64,000 bases of DNA, taken from positions 165,761-229,760 of the forward strand of contig MCFE01000027.1 in NCBI GenBank assembly GCA_002104905.1, given 5' to 3'. This DNA is from Basidiobolus meristosporus CBS 931.73. Taxonomy: Eukaryota; Basidiobolomycota; Basidiobolomycetes; Basidiobolales; Basidiobolaceae. A program made the translations under genes and the position numbers. Below are positions 34,122 through 45,849 of this stretch, piece by piece. Every line of letters begins with the position of its first letter. The stretch's first letter is position 1. Under the pieces are notes generated by a model. It saw only the letters and a list, made by a program, of their open reading frames with translations, was not told the origin of the DNA and made no database searches.

Positions 34122-35234
34122 TCATTGAGAGGTGGAGGGAGAGCCTTCCTCAATCTCTACAGAGGCGCTTCCACCCAGATCGTTGGATAAGGCTGATGCC
34201 ACTGCTTGGAGTTCCTCCAAGATCTTCTCGTTCTCCACGGAGTCCTCTTCATCTTCCAATCCGGCGGTGATAGCTTCCTCAATGTTCATAGCCTCTGGAG
34301 CTTTTTCCTCCGTGGGTTCCAGTAAGATCTCTTTAGGTAATTCGTAACTTTCACTGGTGTCTTCACTGGTGATAACGATTCCCTCTGGACGTTGAGTATA
34401 CACCTCTATGGTCGGATACTCTATTATAGTCTTATGAAAGAGTGAATCTTGTAGTGACTTGTCTAATGAAAGTTCCCAGTATTCTTTGCGGTTGGCCTGT
34501 TGAGATGGCTGGTTTAGTATAAAATCTTGAATCAAGATACTGAAATCAAAGGTATCTACCGGAAGGAATGGGATTCGCATTAAGAGGACCAGGGAGTCTA
34601 ATGAGGCATCTGTATAAGCAGCCAGCTTGCTGAGGTTGATAAGATTCTCCGGCCGTTTCTCGAGATGAAAAGATAGCAACTCTCGTAGAGGTTTGTCTTC
34701 TGGTGCACGAGCATCGGTCAGGGTCAAGTTAGATTCCTTGAAGACCCAATCCACCGTCCAGTGAATCTGCTTGAGTTTTGTATGCCAGATACTTTTGTTG
34801 CTAGCACGACGCTTCATTCCTTGCGACATTCTTGATAATCTGACACCGTGCCGCTTCGCGTTACTTGCCAACAAATTACTTCTATGGGCACCACGTCGCG
34901 CTTCGGAATTTAGGGATAGGTTCTCCCTGGTTGCATTGTCAGTGGTTCTAGATGTCTCTTCAAGAAATACATAGTCTAAACCGATACCAATATAACTTAG
35001 CATTCACGGCCAAGAAATCAAGGGGCAAGGGAACCTACCACTCATCATATTGTTGTAATCGTAGTCGTTCATACTGACGAAATGATTCTTCGAACGTACG
35101 CCGGAGCAACCAGTTTCGGCTTTATGTTGTTTAGAGCAATTCAAGGAGCACGTTTTCAATAGGCACCTAGGACATTTGTACTTCCAGGTGTTCTCCTTGC
35201 AGTATTCACACGGTTCGTTGACCTCCTCTTTCAT
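34122..35234 (-). CDS. BCD1: Box C/D snoRNA accumulation factor with HIT zinc finger
   Basis: Bcd1/ZNHIT6 homologue, a nuclear factor for box C/D snoRNP assembly. Two exons, 35234-35039 and 34975-34122, 349 aa, phase 1 junction inside SDYVFLE. The N-terminal HIT finger has the full Cys/His set: CEYCKENTWKYKCPRC, CSLNCSKQHK and CSG. The block VSMNDYDYNNMMSDYVFLEE follows. The middle contains the Bcd1 core (HTKLKQIHWTVDWVF, then EYWELSLDKSLQDSLFHKT and IEYPTIEVYT). The C-terminus is strongly acidic. The start is the ATG just before the finger. Confidence 0.94.
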
Positions 35235-35559
35235 TCCAAGTATATTTACAAGTGTAGCCTTAGATTTAAGGAGGTTTTCGTTCGCTGCTTGTAATAAATA
35301 TCGAGAATATGGGAAAAAAAAGAAAAATAATTTGATGGTGTTGGCTGTTTGCGAATTCGGAAATTTTAATCATGTCACTCCTCGAATTCATTCAACTCTA
35401 ATTCACCGAGTGCCCAATATGACATTTTTGGCTGATTGTAGGAAAATGACCTACACACAAGTATTGCCATAGCACAAGGGATCATGATACGAACTGGGAA
35501 TGTAATTTGAGCGTTTAATGGTTTTGTGTACAGAATACATGGTTTTGACTTCAAATCAT

Positions 35560-35868
35560 TCAATGGTGCTGCTTTTTGATATGCTCCACTGACTCTTTTT
35601 GCAGACGTTCCACGGGCTTATCGGGTGCATGGTCAGCTTTGATATTTGCTTCGGCATGGCTGGCCAAATTTTCATTCCATCCCGGATGATCTGGAATAGA
35701 CTCGTTCGTCTCACCACGTAATGACTTCTGCTTTTCCTTGTCCAGCACTTGTCCGTTGGCAGCCATATGGGAGGAGAATCGATTACACAAAGCACGCGCT
35801 GTCAAGGGCCTGGCGATCTTGAAGTGAATGGTGGTAAGTGATGTAGACATGGTGGATGTTTGTTGCAT
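35560..35868 (-). CDS. Small conserved fungal protein, probably mitochondrial
   Basis: 102 aa from ATG 35868, or 96 aa from the second ATG at 35850. The N-terminus (FKIARPLTARALCNRFSS) is basic and acid-free, like a mitochondrial presequence. The C-terminal half (WNENLASHAEANIKADHAPD, then VERLQKESVEHIKK) resembles a widespread family of short fungal proteins of unknown function. Intronless. No function can be assigned; expression and localisation are inferred only. Confidence 0.7.
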   Translation of the reverse strand: MQQTSTMSTSLTTIHFKIARPLTARALCNRFSSHMAANGQVLDKEKQKSLRGETNESIPDHPGWNENLASHAEANIKADHAPDKPVERLQKESVEHIKKQHH

Positions 35869-36176
35869 GTTTAACGACGGCAGGTGGCCTTTTATATGTT
35901 GAAGGCGACTAATCTACAACGGATTATCCCATACTGACGTATTGAGATACGGACAAAATGAATGACGAAATGGATATGCTCATCAGCGATTGACGTCAAT
36001 CTCGATATTGGTTAGTCACTTAGGGTCCAGAGTCGACCAATTTATTTTCATTACAAGTGGGTCGCTTCTAGGGAGTGGTGCGTATAGCCGCAAAGATTAG
36101 TTCATAGCAACTGAGAAGAACAGTCTATGGGGTGGTGCGGTGGGATTAGATGGATGGTTAAAGCATTGCATGGGTG

Positions 36177-39100
36177 TTATTTCTTGGTAATTCGTGTGGT
36201 TTCCATTAATCGAAATTCATCCTCCTTGACCAGTATATACATCCTTTGTGAGGTTTTTTGCTTGTGCGTTTGAGGGTCTTTCAATGGCTGGACGACGTAT
36301 TCCTTGGAAATGGGGGTACAGCTCTCGTCGATACCTTGAATTCGAAGTTAGCCAAGTATTCATACCATATCATTAGTGTAAGAGCTAATCTTTAACCTGC
36401 GAAACATCTATAGATGGTGGATTTCTCCGCTCCCTCGTTTACTTTTGATTCCGTCAAGGTGATCAACCATTCAACCAGCTCGTAATGGTCGTTGAGCTTC
36501 TTTAGCAATGATACCCCGCGGCCCATCAGTAACTCTACTTCGTTGAAGCTATCTAGTATGTTCGCAAGAGATGCTAGCTCAGGACTATGGATGCGCGTTA
36601 GCGAATTCAATTCACAACACAAAGCGCAAATTCCATCTAAAACATCTTACTCGGTGTCTTCCCAAGAGTAGGCGGTCAACTGCTTCCCTAGAACAGAGAG
36701 TGCTAGGGCTATAGGCTCGATCTTAAAGGCGATGGGATGTGCAGTCAATACGTCATATGCTACAAGTAGAATGGTTGGGAGAAGTCTATCGGACGATCAG
36801 TAAAGCAGCATTGTCATCATGCAGGCAAGGATTGACGTACTCTCCAAAGAGCTCATAAACGGAGAGTTGCTCCAAATAAGCGAGTGCCTTTATGAACTCG
36901 TTTAGCAGTGTGGTTACGAAGAGTCTCCAATAGTCTTACCTCTTCCGCCTCCGATTCATAATCAAATATAGGTTTTTGTCGATAGGCAGGAATCCTCTTG
37001 GCGGTCTAGCAGCTCAATGAATAAACATGGATAGCAAAACTGCCAATTCTAATGGTTTACCTTCCACAGCTCTTGCCAGAAGTTGCCCTCCTTAACCATT
37101 CGTGCGCTGAGCTTTCCTTTCTCTGGGTCATTAATATCTGCGCCTTCCTCAATCACCCAATCTCTTGGAGAATGCCATCTGACAAAATCCGAGAGTGTAC
37201 AGCCTGGGTTTGCAGCTTTAAAGGCCTCCATGTCTGATGAGAGTGTCAGTCCAAATAAGAATCACGGTCCATCGTGAGCAACAATGGTGCTGACCTGATT
37301 TTAATTGAGCACATTGCAGCCTGGCTCGTTCACTGGCCCCTTCCTCAGAAGTTCCCAGATCCTCGAATGCTTGCGCGCGTTTCAGCAGCATATCTTCGGT
37401 CATTATTTCGGGTTCCTAAAGGTAGAGCCAGATGTTACACAATGTCTTGAGATCGCTTGGAAGATTGAGAACGTACTTGGGTCTCTGGAATCCACATGAT
37501 TTCCTGTGTATCTAGCAAAAGTAGATCTTTAGAGGGATGTGATTGACCCTCTCGACTATTCTCCTCCAGCTCGAATGGTTCTTCTTCGCCCGAATCTTGT
37601 TCGCTCTCGGACTCTTCTTCCAAAACCTTAGGCTCGTCAGGGGACAGTTGCACAAAAGAATCAACTAGGGCATTGCCCGCTTGGTTTCCTCTCTCCATGT
37701 CCTCAACCTCTATATCCTCATTGGCATCTTCTATAGTGTCGTAGAATACCTCGTCGTAATCCTCATTAGAGTCGGTGTGATGCTTTTCAGTCTAATGGAG
37801 CTCAATGTGAATTGGGAAGAGTCTTTGTATGAAATAAAAAATATTACCAAATCCTCAGGGGTCGGCTTTCCACTGGTGTTATCCACAGTTAACCAATCGA
37901 ATATTCGTTCGAGTTTCCCAGATCTTTGATTGCCGTACCATGTCTTGATATCGGAGAACGACGACATCAAACTTTTAACGGCGGACTCGGTCACTGATCG
38001 ATCCACGGGCTCGTTAGGTATCGCCTTCGTTTTCTTCACGGATTTTGCATTATCGCTGGGGGGGTATCTTCCCTTGCGTCGGTTACGTCGTAGTATGCAA
38101 CAGTTAATCATCGCCAACTTCTGATGGATAAGATTGAATCGCAAGTCGATGGTTTCGTTAGATTCCTCACTTGTTTCGCTTTGTTCAAGCCTCCCAGAAG
38201 GATTCGAATCACTCTTGCATCCGATATCAACATTCGGTAATGGGATCGACTCTTCCCAGTGATACTTCACCTGCTTGTTGAACTCAGACCACAATATCTT
38301 CAGCAGGCCAATAGCCGTAGCACTATGGGTACTCATTGGACTGGGCGATATGCTACTAAGCAGTTGCAGTAGCAGATTCCACACTAACGACTTGTATGGG
38401 ACGGTAGTTGCAGGTTTGAAGTGGAGCCCTAGAGCGCTAGGGGTGAATATTTGTATGGCGGGGTTCCGCTCGCATCTGATATACTCGGCATGGAACGGGT
38501 TTGATGTCTGGGGGCTGTTCGACGTTTTCTCCTCGTTGAAGAGCTCCTGTATCATGCACTCAATGTCACTCGAATCTACCATTGTTAGGGCCCCTGGAAC
38601 ACTTCCGGCGGCGTTGACCGCATCGATTATGGTCGCTCCAAAGATCGAGATACTTCGGAAAGCTCTTGTGTCGGAGTTCAAAGACAAGTTTCCATAATCC
38701 TGTGAATGAACATATCGCGCAGTCAAAGTGTCCCCAATCCACGAGCCAACAGCTTTTTTAAGCACCATTGTTAGCATGGACGTATTTCTTTCCTCTTCGT
38801 TAAACTCGCATGAGAGATACCATGATGATGATTTGGTTTCCGGGTGGAAAAGCCTTGTCTCGTCATCTCGTGGGAAGTTCTCGAGCTTTCCAGTGTATAG
38901 AACGGTCAGCTGAAGGCTTTCAAGAGGGTCAGTCATAGGTCCAAATTGTAGGATGGCAGGGCCCAATTCATTGGAGATGTATGATCGACGATCCCAGTCT
39001 ATGGTCCCAGAGTCCTCTTCCTCTCCCAAGGACAACTTGGAAGAACGGCGGTCGTCTGCCGGAAACTCTTCCAGACTGTAAGTATAAATGGCTGACAGCT

Positions 39101-40008
39101 CGATATCATCCGTGCTTGCTGAGTCTGAATCATCGGTATCGCTACTGAGTTGTGTAGATTCTACATTCAAGCAAATACGATGTCAATCCTAAGTACTGGC
39201 TTGATAGACAAGCGTCTCTTATATGCTAATAGACTAATCACTTACGTTCAAGGGCGCCGTTGCTGGGTTTCTGCATGAGCTCTATTAGTCCATCCAAGGT
39301 TGAGTACTGCTTAGGTACGAATGGAACGTAGGTAGTGTTGAACCTTAATTCAAAGTCTTTTTCTTTGCCAAGCATAAGCCCCCCATACACACTTTTCCAC
39401 GCCTGTCCTACTGGAACGAAAACAGGAATGTGGCAATTCACCTTTTTAAATGCCATGGCGAACGCATGGAGCAACCTGTCCGCAGTGTGCGCATCGATGT
39501 TGTTTGATTCATCAGAAACACCAGGAGAGAACAAGCCAGATATTGAAACAGGCGTAACGATCAGGATGTGACTCAGCCCAGTCCAGTGGTGGATGGGATG
39601 AAACTTTAACTGAGCAGTTGTCGTATGATATCTAGGATAACTAAGAGGTAAAAACCCACATTTTTCACGCTCCCCTGGCCAGCTTTCTCTAACGTACATC
39701 TCTTCGTGTTCTTTTCGTTCCTTGGCATTAACTGGATGATAATGATATGATAAAGCATATGAGTATTCCTCCAAGGTGAGTATTTCTTTGACAACAAAGG
39801 AGGCTGTGCTGGAGGCGTTTTGTTGGTCGATATTTACTCGTGCATCATCAAATACACCAGTGCTCCCGTCAGAAATCTCCCATTTTCTCAGCACGTTCTC
39901 AATGAGTATAGAGAAACGTTTCCAGTACGATACAGGCGTGTAGTCGAGAATTTCGAAAAACTCATCTTCGTCCGGACGCGCTGCCCTTGGTATCGACTCT
40001 TCGTCCAT
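36177..40008 (-). CDS. RAB3GAP1: Rab3GAP catalytic subunit
   Basis: Homologue of RAB3GAP1, which with RAB3GAP2 acts as a GAP for Rab3 and a GEF for Rab18. Exon 1 40008-39246 starts with FEILDYTPVSYWKRF and carries HPIHHWTGLSHILIVTP. A large exon from 39160 contains YTYSLEEFPADD, PLPNVDIGCK and LIHQKLAMINCCI. An acidic stretch (DEVFYDTIEDANED) follows, then MTEDMLLKRAQAFEDLGTS, SFKAANPGC-like AFKAANPGCTLSDFVRWHSP with LSARM, a helical segment near 36.5 kb, and a final exon ending SQRMYILVKEDEFRLMETT; stop at 36179-36177. Exon borders between 37.8 and 36.4 kb are partly resolved. The protein is absent from budding yeast, so this supports an early-diverging fungus. Confidence 0.93.
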
Positions 40009-40943
40009 TTGTTTATACGAAAGAAATGATGGAATGAAAAAATTCAACCTCGCTGTCAGCAAACGAATATAGGTGGGATGGTGATTGGACTTCTTTGTTC
40101 ATCATATGAATGCATAGTGTTAAAAGGCAGTCATATTTACAGTTGCCGCCAAATTAGTAATCCTGATGTTGATTCAATTAATGTTCAATAATTGTCTAAA
40201 TATCCAGTTTTCTTACGTCACCCGCGCCAATCCCACTTCGTTATCTTCAGAATATATACACATCATCAAAGAGCAAAACGCTCATGTTTTTCACAATGAA
40301 TGCTTCACTATTCTCCAGAGCCGTTCGCCCATTAAACTGGGGAAAGAGTGCCCTCAACGCAATTGATCCCGCATACATTTTGTCTCGAAAATGCTCCTGC
40401 TCCTGATGATACGGCGAGTCTTTCCCAATCTATGATAGAGGCACAAGAGCAAAATATATAATGGAGATCAACATTTACATGTTAAATAACTTGTGAATCC
40501 TCATAATATTGACAATACCTGCTATGTATTACATGATCGAGTGCCTAGCAATGAGTTACTTCAAGGTCAAAGCAATCGAGGCGGTGATAATAATAATTCC
40601 AATAGTCGAGTCATGTTGCTAGTATTGCTCTTCTCATGAATTTGCTGCCAAATAGTTTCCATCTGACTATTGGATGACTGATCTACTTTCTGCTTGATAA
40701 TGCATGCTGAGCCACCATTAGCTCTGCTAACCACGTTATTGGTTGAAGCACATGTGTTCCTTAGAATCTATTTTTAGAGAACGTGGAAGACAGTTGATCT
40801 CACTCTATCAGCATGACTAGTAAACAGTGTCTGATGAAAGTCACGACAACCTACAATTTTTCATTCACCAAGCCTATAAAAGCAAAAAGGTTCTCGTTGT
40901 TAGGGCAGTATCCAAGTAGCGTACATTTACCATTCTCATACCC
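40009..40943. other. Intergenic
   Basis: About 0.9 kb between the divergent RAB3GAP1 and bicupin genes, AT-rich. CCTATAAAAGC at about 40873-40883 is a good TATA box for the bicupin gene. No other feature is seen. Confidence 0.5.
40872..40883 (+). promoter_or_regulatory. TATA box of the bicupin gene
   Basis: TATAAAAG lies about 65 bp upstream of the ATG at 40944, a spacing that would leave a 5' leader of some 35-40 nt. Confidence 0.5.
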
Positions 40944-42215
40944 ATGAGGCTAATTTCATCACTTACTTTAGCGGCGCTTGCCCTCACACTGCTAAGCTCC
41001 GGAAACACCATTGATGCATTGACTTCGGAAAACCTGCAGTACGCTGCTTGGAAGGGCAATAAAAGTGGTGCTAATCATCTAAAAAATAAGCCTATGGGAA
41101 GGGCTCCCCATAGGAGTGCTTTTCCTAGCCATGGCTTCCGCAGAATGTACAACGAAAGAAACACCGTAAAGTCGCCTCATGTCATTTCCTTGATTGATCA
41201 AAAGCCAACGTTTAACTCAGAGGCAGGTAGTATCACTGCGTTAACTGCTGACGATTTCCCAATACTGCAAAGGCTATCTATAAGGCGCCTAATTCTTAAG
41301 CCTCGTGCAGTACGCGAACCTCACTGGCATGCGAATGGTAACGAACTCGCTTACTGTTTAAGAGGAGAAGTTGTGGTTACAATATTTGAGAATAATAGCG
41401 TTTTCAGCACGTTCACAGTGGGTGCAGGCCAAATGTTTTATGCGCCCTCAGGGGCGTTGCATCACATTGAGAACGTTGGGGAAGAGGAGGCTGAGCTTAT
41501 TCTGTCGTTCACGCATGAGAGACCAGAGGACTTTGGAATATCTGGCGCGTTTGGAGCTATGTCGGATGCCGTTCTAGGCAACACCTATAGTCTCCCAGCT
41601 GATGCTTTCAAGCCACTACGCCGAAGCACCCAAGACACACATATAGGTCGACTACAGTCGCCTGCACCCATTACGACGGAGGAAAAATGGGAGAATCCAC
41701 ACAAATTCGATGTGGAAGCGATGTCGGCGCCAATCTCATCACCCGAAGGATCAGCCAAAACCGCTCGCAAACAGTTCTGGCCTATTTTGGATGATATCTC
41801 CATGTATTCGCTGCGAGTCACCGATAAGGGCATGCGCGAGCCCCACTGGCATCCAGTAACCGCAGAAATGGGCTACGTAGTCAAAGGTAATGCGAGGATG
41901 ACGATTATGAACCCCGGTGGAAGCTTGGACACTTACCTACTCAAGCCCGGTGATGTTTATTTCGTGCCTCGTGCGTATCCCCATCATATCGAGAATGTTG
42001 GCACCGACGATATTCATTTCCTAATCTTCTTCGATCAGAACACTCCAGGAGATATTGGGTACAGGGCATCAATTAGTGGATATTCTAGAGAAACACTGGC
42101 TGCTGCTTTCGGCACCGATGTCGGCAACTTGCCTGAATTACCATTCACTGCCAAAGATCCATTGCTAGTTGAGCGCATCAATCCTGTCGACCCAGTAGAC
42201 CAGAATACCAACTGA
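40944..42215 (+). CDS. Secreted bicupin, oxalate-decarboxylase-like
   Basis: Intronless, 423 aa. An N-terminal signal peptide (MRLISSLTLAALALTLLSSG) is followed by ~70 basic residues and two cupin domains. Each has a complete metal set: HWHANGNELAY with HHIENVG in the first, HWHPVTAEMGY with HHIENVG in the second. The pattern REPHWH...ENVG and LDTYLLKPGDVYFVP is that of oxalate-decarboxylase-type bicupins, which convert oxalate to formate and CO2 with Mn. It is closer in feel to bacterial cupins with EPHWHP motifs than to the classic fungal enzyme, so bacterial origin is possible. Activity on oxalate is inferred, not shown. Confidence 0.85.
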   Translation: MRLISSLTLAALALTLLSSGNTIDALTSENLQYAAWKGNKSGANHLKNKPMGRAPHRSAFPSHGFRRMYNERNTVKSPHVISLIDQKPTFNSEAGSITALTADDFPILQRLSIRRLILKPRAVREPHWHANGNELAYCLRGEVVVTIFENNSVFSTFTVGAGQMFYAPSGALHHIENVGEEEAELILSFTHERPEDFGISGAFGAMSDAVLGNTYSLPADAFKPLRRSTQDTHIGRLQSPAPITTEEKWENPHKFDVEAMSAPISSPEGSAKTARKQFWPILDDISMYSLRVTDKGMREPHWHPVTAEMGYVVKGNARMTIMNPGGSLDTYLLKPGDVYFVPRAYPHHIENVGTDDIHFLIFFDQNTPGDIGYRASISGYSRETLAAAFGTDVGNLPELPFTAKDPLLVERINPVDPVDQNTN

Positions 42216-42479
42216 GCTCATATATTTGAACAAGTTCAAAAATTTTGGAATCTTTTCATTGCGTTTACAAGCTTCTACAGATAATATAAAAAACTTTATT
42301 TCAAGTTAATAGATGAACCCCCATTTTATTCTTATAAACATAAATCCCTTTGAACTAAGCTTTGCATACAGTGTAATAGATTAAAAGTAAAACCACTCCT
42401 ATAATCCGGGCAGTAGGACTACTAATCTGGAGCTTACAGTACAAATTGATGGCGCTTTGACCAGATAAGAAATATGTAG

Positions 42480-42720
42480 GATTAGTCTATTGTGTTATAA
42501 ATGAGTTCCCTAATTTATAGCATTGATTCGTTTTGCAAATAAATTATGGAAGTGTTGTATGCACCTTGCTCTTTCGGACTCGTGGTGATCATAAGGTATG
42601 CATAATGGCTGCAATCAGTTAGCAGTAGGTGGTTACATAATCACAAATCATGAAATTGTCTGTATGCTGAAATTTGTGGCATTATGCTCCTGGGAATATC
42701 CGACTAATCGCAAATTCAGA
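42480..42720 (+). repeat. Degenerate dispersed repeat A, copy 1
   Basis: Resembles 45070-45350 over its length. The best-conserved core is GGTTACATAATCACAAATCA, exact in both. The flanks also align (GAGTTCCCTAATTTATAGCAT against GAGTTGCCTAATCAATAGCAT in shorter words). Origin unknown. Confidence 0.65.
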
Positions 42721-42821
42721 AACCATGGTATTCACTTTTCGGAAGAATCCCGTTCAACGCGAGAATCCTTTCCCCCTTTCGTGTGGCATATCCTGTCTGC
42801 TTTTGCGCAAGTGGTTCACTT

Positions 42822-43080
42822 ACTCTGGGCGGCAGCCGAGGAGGCAACATTGGCAGTCATGAGGTCTGAGCGTTGAAGTGCTTGGAGGTTGTCGGCCGGG
42901 AACTTGCAGAATACCACCTGGGTAATCTTTCCGATAGTGCCGAGGGGATTAATATCGGTTTCACCCGATGCCTGGAGGCCGATGAAAGCCAGAACAAAGG
43001 AAAGAATGATGGCGATCAAGCTCTGATAGAACGGAATGTGGAAGTATTCTCCCAATATGATGCAGGCCAGAATAGCTGAA
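42822..43080 (-). pseudogene. Broken fragment of the OPT transporter gene
   Basis: 259 bp nearly identical (about six differences, five of them in the last 30 bp) to 46985-47243 inside the intact OPT gene, same orientation. It keeps an open frame of ~80 codons covering one membrane-segment region (SLIAIILSFVLAFIGLQASG) but has no start, no rest of the protein and unrelated flanks. A recent segmental copy, not a functional gene. Confidence 0.9.
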
Positions 43081-43489
43081 TCGGGTACTTTTTAGCAAAA
43101 ACTACTATCAATCATCTTTTTTCGCAAAGTTACATGGATCGTATCGCAGGTTACTGGCTATGGAGGAATATCCTAGCCCTGAACACATCTTTTTTAGCTT
43201 GAGAGTTGTGGTTATGTTTTTGCTTTTGAATATTAAATACTCCATTCAGAGCCTTCAATCAACCTCAAATAACAGTTGGTACAGCTATTGAATAGCGTTT
43301 AATTAGAGCGGTGATAGGACCAAAGGGAAGCCAGGATGTTAGTAAAATTATTCATAGCATTACTAAACTAATATTGCATCATCAGCTCTTCAAAACAATA
43401 TCAGACACTTTAATATTCTAATTGTTAAAATCTCATCACAAGGTTCCAAATCAGTTGTAGCCTTCAGATTCTTTTATTCCATATATCTG

Positions 43490-44340
43490 TTGTGAGGACT
43501 TTAGAGATATGTAAGCGGTTGTGAGAGCTAGTGGATTATGTGATATTTGTTGCAAGATTCTAGGGAGTATTGGAAGTGATTTGAAGAGGTAGAAGAATTG
43601 CATTATACTCATTCTTTTATTGAGTTAAATTAAAGTAGTCATACTTTTAGGGGAACTTGTAAAACTAATGATAAGAATGTTTTAAGGAAGGTACCAGGAA
43701 GCTGTGCGCAAAGTTGGGGGGCTTTTGGACAGGTCTGAGAATATTGGCAACTTCTGGGCCTTCACTAATTCTAAGAATTAGTTAGTATCTTGCAAACTGA
43801 ATCTTAAGTAAATAGTTCATAGAATCTCACGCTATAGGAATGGTCTATGTGTAAGCTCAATATTTACAACAACTTTTATTTCGTGTCTTATTGAATATCA
43901 AGAGTTTATTCGAACTTATACGATGTCTTGGGAAATATAAGGTGAATATGCCTAAAGGGCTCTATGAGCATGTATGCAAGGTTTGGGGCCTTCTGAATTA
44001 CGCCGAGAATCATTATACTTTGGGCACTGGCCATTGCGGAAAGAAGCATCCTTAGTAGATTTCAACAGATAATATGTTGTAAGAGTTTTGTAGATATGGG
44101 AAGTAATTGGGAGAACAAGTAGATTATGTGGTTCTTGCATAATTATTTACTGAATGTAAAAGTAAAATTTATACTTTCATATGGTCTTTTAAAAAAACAT
44201 GTATAATATGCTTAGAAAGATCCTAAGAACATGTGTGCAAAGTTTCAGGGTCTTTGGACATCTGTTAGACTTGTCGTATCCTGGGTACCTGATATTCTGG
44301 TAGAATACTCTGAGTAAATTCCGACAAAGAATTGAGCAAG
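43490..44340 (+). repeat. Degenerate repeat family B, tandem-like copies
   Basis: The motif CATGTGTGCAAAGTTTGGGG or a close variant recurs at 43701, 43969 and 44230, spaced about 265 bp. The motif GGGAGAACAAGTAGATTATG is at 44109, with a weaker form near 43521. The same two motifs occur together at 49.9-50.1 kb and inverted at 51.0-51.2 kb. Confidence 0.7.
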
Positions 44341-45069
44341 ATATTCTAAGCTTTATAGACTATGAACTAAGGTACCAAGTTAATGGAATATTTAGGAGTA
44401 ATTACAACATTTACAATATAATAGAGGTAGGGGATCATAAAGCCCATAGACTAAGGAATGAGAATATATGGAGATAAATATAAAATTGAGAACATTTCAA
44501 AGGTGCTCATTTCATATTTCCTGATATTAACCAAACAACAAAAGGAGTGAGCTTGAATAAATAATGCAAGGGTAATCACTTATATTAGTAGGTCACTTGT
44601 AAGGGAATACTTGCGGTTCTATATTCTCAATGACCAAGTAGGGTAAGGTTCCATAGCCATATGAAATAACAGGGTCCACATATAAACTTGATTCTCCTTT
44701 TCCCAGCACTACTATATTATTTATTCCCAAAGTTCTGCCCTTGATAAAAAAAAGTCAATTCCATACTCATTTTCCAAATTTGACTTGCACCAACATTAGC
44801 CTCGACCGGAATAAATGTGCTGAACAACAATTATGGCGGTGGGACTGCTAAAGTCGGCTATTCCTGAGGCTCAGTACTCTAGCATATAATGGCACTGCTT
44901 AAATCTTCACAAAACATTTAGCCCCTCACTGCTGAAAAAGCTTTGCCTAATAAGATACAATTCTGATAATCATGGAAATGCCGCCGATTTCGTTTACTTT
45001 ATTTCATTCAATTAATCGAACCTACATATTTAAGAGCATCCGAAAATAGGTTGACCAAATCATAAACTA

Positions 45070-45350
45070 GATAAGATAAATATAAGATTAGCTTAGAGTA
45101 TTACAAACGAGTTGCCTAATCAATAGCATTCATCCATTTTACAAATGCTTATGGAAATATATTATTACAAATGCTTATGGAAATATTGTAGATACCAAGA
45201 TGCATGTGTCTTACGCTTTTTGACTCGGGGTGGCTGCCTGGTGTATATACCAACAGGACATGCGCCAGTAGATGGTTACATAATCACAAATCATGGTGCT
45301 GCCCATATCCTGAAACTATTCGTTGCATCATGCGCCTGGGAATGTCTGTC
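45070..45350 (+). repeat. Degenerate dispersed repeat A, copy 2
   Basis: Partner of 42480-42720; shares the exact core GGTTACATAATCACAAATCA and similar flanks. Diverged, non-coding. Confidence 0.65.
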
Positions 45351-45372
45351 ATGGTGAGTAGCTGCGACAGAC

Positions 45373-45405
45373 CGTGAATCCATCGTGAATCCATCGTGAA
45401 TCCGT
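45373..45405 (+). repeat. 11-bp tandem repeat, three units
   Basis: CGTGAATCCAT twice exactly and once with one change, head to tail. Confidence 0.85.
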
Positions 45406-45776
45406 ATAGAATCTAGAATTAAGGAGAATGATTTAGAGTTACACTTGCATCAAGGTAAAAAGAGATTTGTGAGAATAAGATTCATCTCTTTTTGGGCGAA
45501 TCCCAATTCTATCATCGTGGTCTCTTTCCGGGAAAATCCAACACCTGATTAGATTTAACGTGTTACATATACTGGATCACCATTCGTTCTGCTCGGTTTC
45601 CCATCTATTTTCCGAAAAGAGCAAACTGACACTCAACCCGTGACTTTTATCCAGTTGGAGTACGCATTCGGCTCACCAATCTCCTTCGAAGATGACTCAA
45701 TTTTCCATGTTTAGCCTGTTGCGCGACTGACAACAAGATCTTATCAGCGTCCAAGCCAGTCTCAAGAAGAGATGTT

Positions 45777-45849
45777 GAACAAAAGGCAGGAATTACTAAC
45801 AAGGAACAAACGGCAGGAATTAGTAACAAGGAGCAAAACGGGAAGCAGG
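45777..45849 (+). repeat. 27-bp tandem repeat, about 2.5 units
   Basis: Two units of the form GAACAAAnGGCAGGAATT-AnTAACAAG at 45777-45803 and 45804-45830, followed by a partial degenerate third. Confidence 0.8.
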
